A stretch of 64,000 nt of DNA. Source: Flavobacteriales bacterium. GTDB taxonomy: Bacteria; Bacteroidota; Bacteroidia; NS11-12g; UBA9320. The position numbers and the translations under genes were made by a program. The notes under the pieces are model-generated. The model worked only from the letters and a program-made list of their open reading frames with translations, made no database searches and was not told the DNA's origin. This document shows positions 61,187 through 64,000 of the stretch, one piece after another (within the stretch, counting starts at the first letter, position 1; every line of letters begins with the position of its first letter). Location: the NCBI GenBank assembly GCA_020635395.1, contig JACJZV010000002.1:1-64000 (forward strand). The letters are read 5' to 3'.

Positions 61187-64000
61187 TTAATCTTGCTTAT
61201 CTTCTCCCAACGGCCACTCCAAACAAAAGGTTGTGCCTTTGTCCACCTCGGTTTCAAACCATATTCGGCCATTGGCGGCTTCAATCATTTTACGGGTAAT
61301 GGCCAAGCCTAAGCCCATACCGCTGTTTTTGGTACTAAAATTAGGTACAAATATTTTGGCTCGGTTTTCGGGCGAAATGCCTTTTCCGTTGTCTTTTATC
61401 GAAACCAAAACCTTTCCGCCCTTTAGCTCTAAGTTGATGGATATTAAACCTTTGCGGTCTTCAGGAATGGCTTGCGTGGCATTTTTAATCACATTGTTAA
61501 AAGCCCTCCCAATTTGCTCTTTATCGGCAAATACAATGGCTTCGGGCATATCGGTTTTGTATCGGAATTCGATGTTTTCGCTTCGCTCAAAAAGCACAAT
61601 GGTGTTAAGCAGGGTTTGAGTAAGGTTGCAATTTTCAAAATTGTTTACAGGCATTTGGGCAAACGACGAAAACTCGGTGGCCAATGTAGAAAGGCTGTCT
61701 ATTTGTTCTATCAACACATTGGTTACCCGCTTAAACGTGTCTTCCAACCGTTCGTTTTTGTCGGCCCAGGCTCGTTGCAAATGCTGTATGTTTAGTTTCA
61801 TGGGGGTCAACGGGTTTTTTATTTCGTGAGCCACTTGCCGTGCCATCTCTTTCCAAGCTCCTTCTCGCTCGCTTTCGCTTAGTTTTTGGGCACTATCGCC
61901 CAGTTGCAACACCATTTTGTTGTATTGTTTTACCAATCGGCCAATTTCATCATTTTGTTTCCACTCAATCAATTCGTTGGTTTCGAGGTCGGTTTTTGAC
62001 ATTTTTTCGCGAATAATTTGCAACGGTTTGCTAATGCGTTGCGACACAAAATAGGCCATGGCCACCGCTAACAACATCAACAGCAGATAAAGGTTTACAA
62101 GCGTGAGGGTATAGTTGGATATTTCGCTGCTATACTCTTCGTTTTGAGCATAATACGGCAGATTCAAATAGGCTATTACCTTTCTGCTCGAATTGACCAA
62201 CGGCAGATAGGCCGACGTGATTACTTGATTTCGAATTCGTTCTTCATGAATGAGTTGGGAGTTTTTTTCTTGTCTCAAAACGCGGTTTGCCTCGGGGTGC
62301 ATAAGTGGTGCAACCACACCGGAATTGTAGATTTCGTCGATGCTTGAAGCCAATAGCTTTCCGGAGCTGTCAAACAACGAAACATCTACTTTGTAAACAT
62401 CAGCGGCCTCGTTTACCAAAAATTGCCTTGACTCGGCATTTTCCAATTTTTTTGAGAAACTTACCTCGTTTTGAAGTTTGTTGGCAACCTCCCTAATTTT
62501 TATGAGCAGCTCACTTTTCGATTTGTTTTGGTTGTTGAATTTTACAAACTGAACGGTTGCATACACAGAAAATAAAATACCAACAAATACCAAAATAACC
62601 ATAGAGAGCCTTATTCGGGTACTCAAATAAACTTGTTCCAATCCAAAATATTCGAGCATTTGCTTTCTGCTTTCCGAGATATTTTTTTTCAGTCCGGGTC
62701 TAAATCCGGATATTAAATCAATTAAAAACCAACCGCCAAACCACACTATTCCAAACACGGTAAGTGTGGCCAAAAAGAAAGAAAACGAAAAACTAAAGGT
62801 GCTGATATACGATTTGAGGTCGTAATTGGGGTGGCTCAAAACCACCACCGAATTTTCTTGTTTGATAACGTTGTGATGAAAGCCGGATTTATCAAAAATA
62901 GTTTTTGGACTTGCAAAATTGGAGCTATCAAAATACAACTGATAAGGGTATGAACCATGTTGATTGAGCAATCGGTTGTTTACAAAAAGGGCATACGAAT
63001 AGTGGTCGAGGCTAAAAACTCTTCTTTCCTTTTTTTGATGCATCAAGTCGGGATATTGATAGAAGCCCTGAAAGAATTTAGGCTCCAATAAAATAAAAAT
63101 GTTTCCATGATGGCCGGTAATGTCACACAATTCAAATTTGGCCAAATAACCATTAAAAATGCGGTCGCTTCGCACTTGATAAAAATGATGGCTGAGTGTT
63201 GGAAACGAGCCTTCATTGTATATTTGATCGAGGTACTCTTGGGTATAGAGGGTGGTAGAATTAATATTATTTCCCACCGAGTCGAAACTCAAAATGTGCA
63301 TGTTGTACCTATCCAAATATCCGGAGAAATACAGCTTTCTGAGCTTTTTCTCAAACTCCTCTTTGTTGCTGTTAAAATCACTAAAATCAGCCGGCTCTAA
63401 AAATCGAAGTGCCAAACTGGTCTCCATTTTTTTGAATAAATACTCGGCTTCTAAATCTTTGTTTGACGTGAGTTTGCTGGCAAAGAGTTGTATGCCTTCA
63501 AGCTCTCTTTTTTCAACATTCGTTAAAAGGGTAATGCAGAAAAAAATGCTGAACAATAGGGTGTAAATAAAATATTTGTAGATGGGTAAAAGAGCCTTTT
63601 TTAGTGTGCCAAGCCAATAAAAAACAAGCAGCACTATTAAAACAAAAATGGAGGAAACCAAAAGGCTATCAATATCACGTTTGCCATCAATTATTTGAAA
63701 CGATAAGAATAAGATTAGGGCAGCAAGAATAGACTGAACCAATTTTTTCCGAGCTACGGATTGTTGTGTTTTTTGATTAAAAACCAAAGACAGAAGGCCA
63801 AATAAAAGCCAAAACATTGCCGCCACCATCGAAACGACCAAAACCGAAAAAATATCGATAGTTCTTAAATTGGTTATATCAAATGAAATGCTTGAATTTT
63901 TGATTAAACTGGCTACCAGAGATTCAATTAAATCCGCTCCGAAAAAAGAAACCAAAAAGGCAAAAACGAGCGATACGAATTTCCATTTGGTGGCAATCTG
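61187..64000 (-). CDS. NtrY-like sensor histidine kinase, 5'-truncated by the window
   Basis: The frame is open to the end of the window, so the true start is outside; at least 937 residues are present. The N-terminal part has about six membrane segments, a periplasmic sensor region of about 250 residues and another membrane pair, then a HAMP linker, HisKA with HEIKNPLTPMKL (the phospho-accepting His near 61827) and HATPase with DNGKGIS, FVPNFST and GMGLGLAI. HEIKNPLTPMKL is typical of NtrY-family kinases. It would phosphorylate a response regulator encoded elsewhere. The stimulus is unknown. Confidence 0.92.
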   Translation of the reverse strand, partial: QIATKWKFVSLVFAFLVSFFGADLIESLVASLIKNSSISFDITNLRTIDIFSVLVVSMVAAMFWLLFGLLSLVFNQKTQQSVARKKLVQSILAALILFLSFQIIDGKRDIDSLLVSSIFVLIVLLVFYWLGTLKKALLPIYKYFIYTLLFSIFFCITLLTNVEKRELEGIQLFASKLTSNKDLEAEYLFKKMETSLALRFLEPADFSDFNSNKEEFEKKLRKLYFSGYLDRYNMHILSFDSVGNNINSTTLYTQEYLDQIYNEGSFPTLSHHFYQVRSDRIFNGYLAKFELCDITGHHGNIFILLEPKFFQGFYQYPDLMHQKKERRVFSLDHYSYALFVNNRLLNQHGSYPYQLYFDSSNFASPKTIFDKSGFHHNVIKQENSVVVLSHPNYDLKSYISTFSFSFSFFLATLTVFGIVWFGGWFLIDLISGFRPGLKKNISESRKQMLEYFGLEQVYLSTRIRLSMVILVFVGILFSVYATVQFVKFNNQNKSKSELLIKIREVANKLQNEVSFSKKLENAESRQFLVNEAADVYKVDVSLFDSSGKLLASSIDEIYNSGVVAPLMHPEANRVLRQEKNSQLIHEERIRNQVITSAYLPLVNSSRKVIAYLNLPYYAQNEEYSSEISNYTLTLVNLYLLLMLLAVAMAYFVSQRISKPLQIIREKMSKTDLETNELIEWKQNDEIGRLVKQYNKMVLQLGDSAQKLSESEREGAWKEMARQVAHEIKNPLTPMKLNIQHLQRAWADKNERLEDTFKRVTNVLIEQIDSLSTLATEFSSFAQMPVNNFENCNLTQTLLNTIVLFERSENIEFRYKTDMPEAIVFADKEQIGRAFNNVIKNATQAIPEDRKGLISINLELKGGKVLVSIKDNGKGISPENRAKIFVPNFSTKNSGMGLGLAITRKMIEAANGRIWFETEVDKGTTFCLEWPLGEDKQD

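Overview
The window comes from a low-GC member of the Bacteroidota, probably an environmental lineage related to Cytophagia, Sphingobacteriia or Chitinophagia. The evidence is internal. There are two type IX secretion cargo proteins with gliding-motility-type (CHU_C) C-termini, a TonB receptor paired with a HmuY-like lipoprotein, a DUF4783 protein, and a DnaX that lacks the usual zinc ribbon, as is normal in this phylum. Many starts are preceded by the Bacteroidota -7 box TAnnTTTG. Most of the sequence is an ordinary chromosomal mosaic of housekeeping genes (pyrD, gmhA, leuS, dnaX, upp, dnaK, panB) and envelope genes.

Layout. 1-3016: a 5'-truncated protein with a caspase-like His/Cys pair, a WD40 protein and a RidA-family deaminase. 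3025-11531: the main accessory island. A zinc-ribbon SDR protein lies just downstream of two tandem tRNA-like elements, and these diverge from a tightly overlapping five-gene operon that I read as a MoxR - vWA-like - beta-propeller (bpX-type) ternary conflict system. 11654-26643: peroxiredoxin, PyrD, sirtuin, outer-membrane barrels, a T9SS cargo protein, a DnaQ-like exonuclease, an rRNA/tRNA methyltransferase, GmhA, LeuS and a serine hydrolase. 26783-34451: a six-gene export operon with two DUF1549-like lipoproteins, a Tat-exported DUF1501/phosphatase-like protein, a haem-motif lipoprotein, a small lipoprotein and a giant T9SS cargo protein. 34460-37202: a recent tandem duplication of a Cys-motif/carboxypeptidase-regulatory-like gene with a DUF3368/UPF0175 toxin-antitoxin pair between the copies. 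37242-58488: housekeeping and envelope genes, including a haem-uptake-like trio and dnaK, which has a sigma-54-like promoter. 58489-61051: a small accessory patch with palindromic repeats, two orphan small proteins and a Fic domain fused to a TOPRIM-like domain. 61187-64000: an NtrY-like histidine kinase that runs off the window.

How the genes work together. In the main island, the MoxR ATPase would remodel or switch the vWA/propeller scaffold while the TPR protein supplies a docking surface. The adjacent tRNA-like RNAs and divergent SDR gene raise the possibility of a nucleic-acid-sensing or decoy component; this is inference. The 26783-34451 operon looks like a surface assembly in which exported lipoproteins, a Tat substrate and a T9SS-secreted adhesin-like protein are made together. 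TonB receptor, HmuY-like protein and PD40 lipoprotein lie in series and probably serve haem or other ligand capture. No rRNA, CRISPR array, transposase or prophage was seen.
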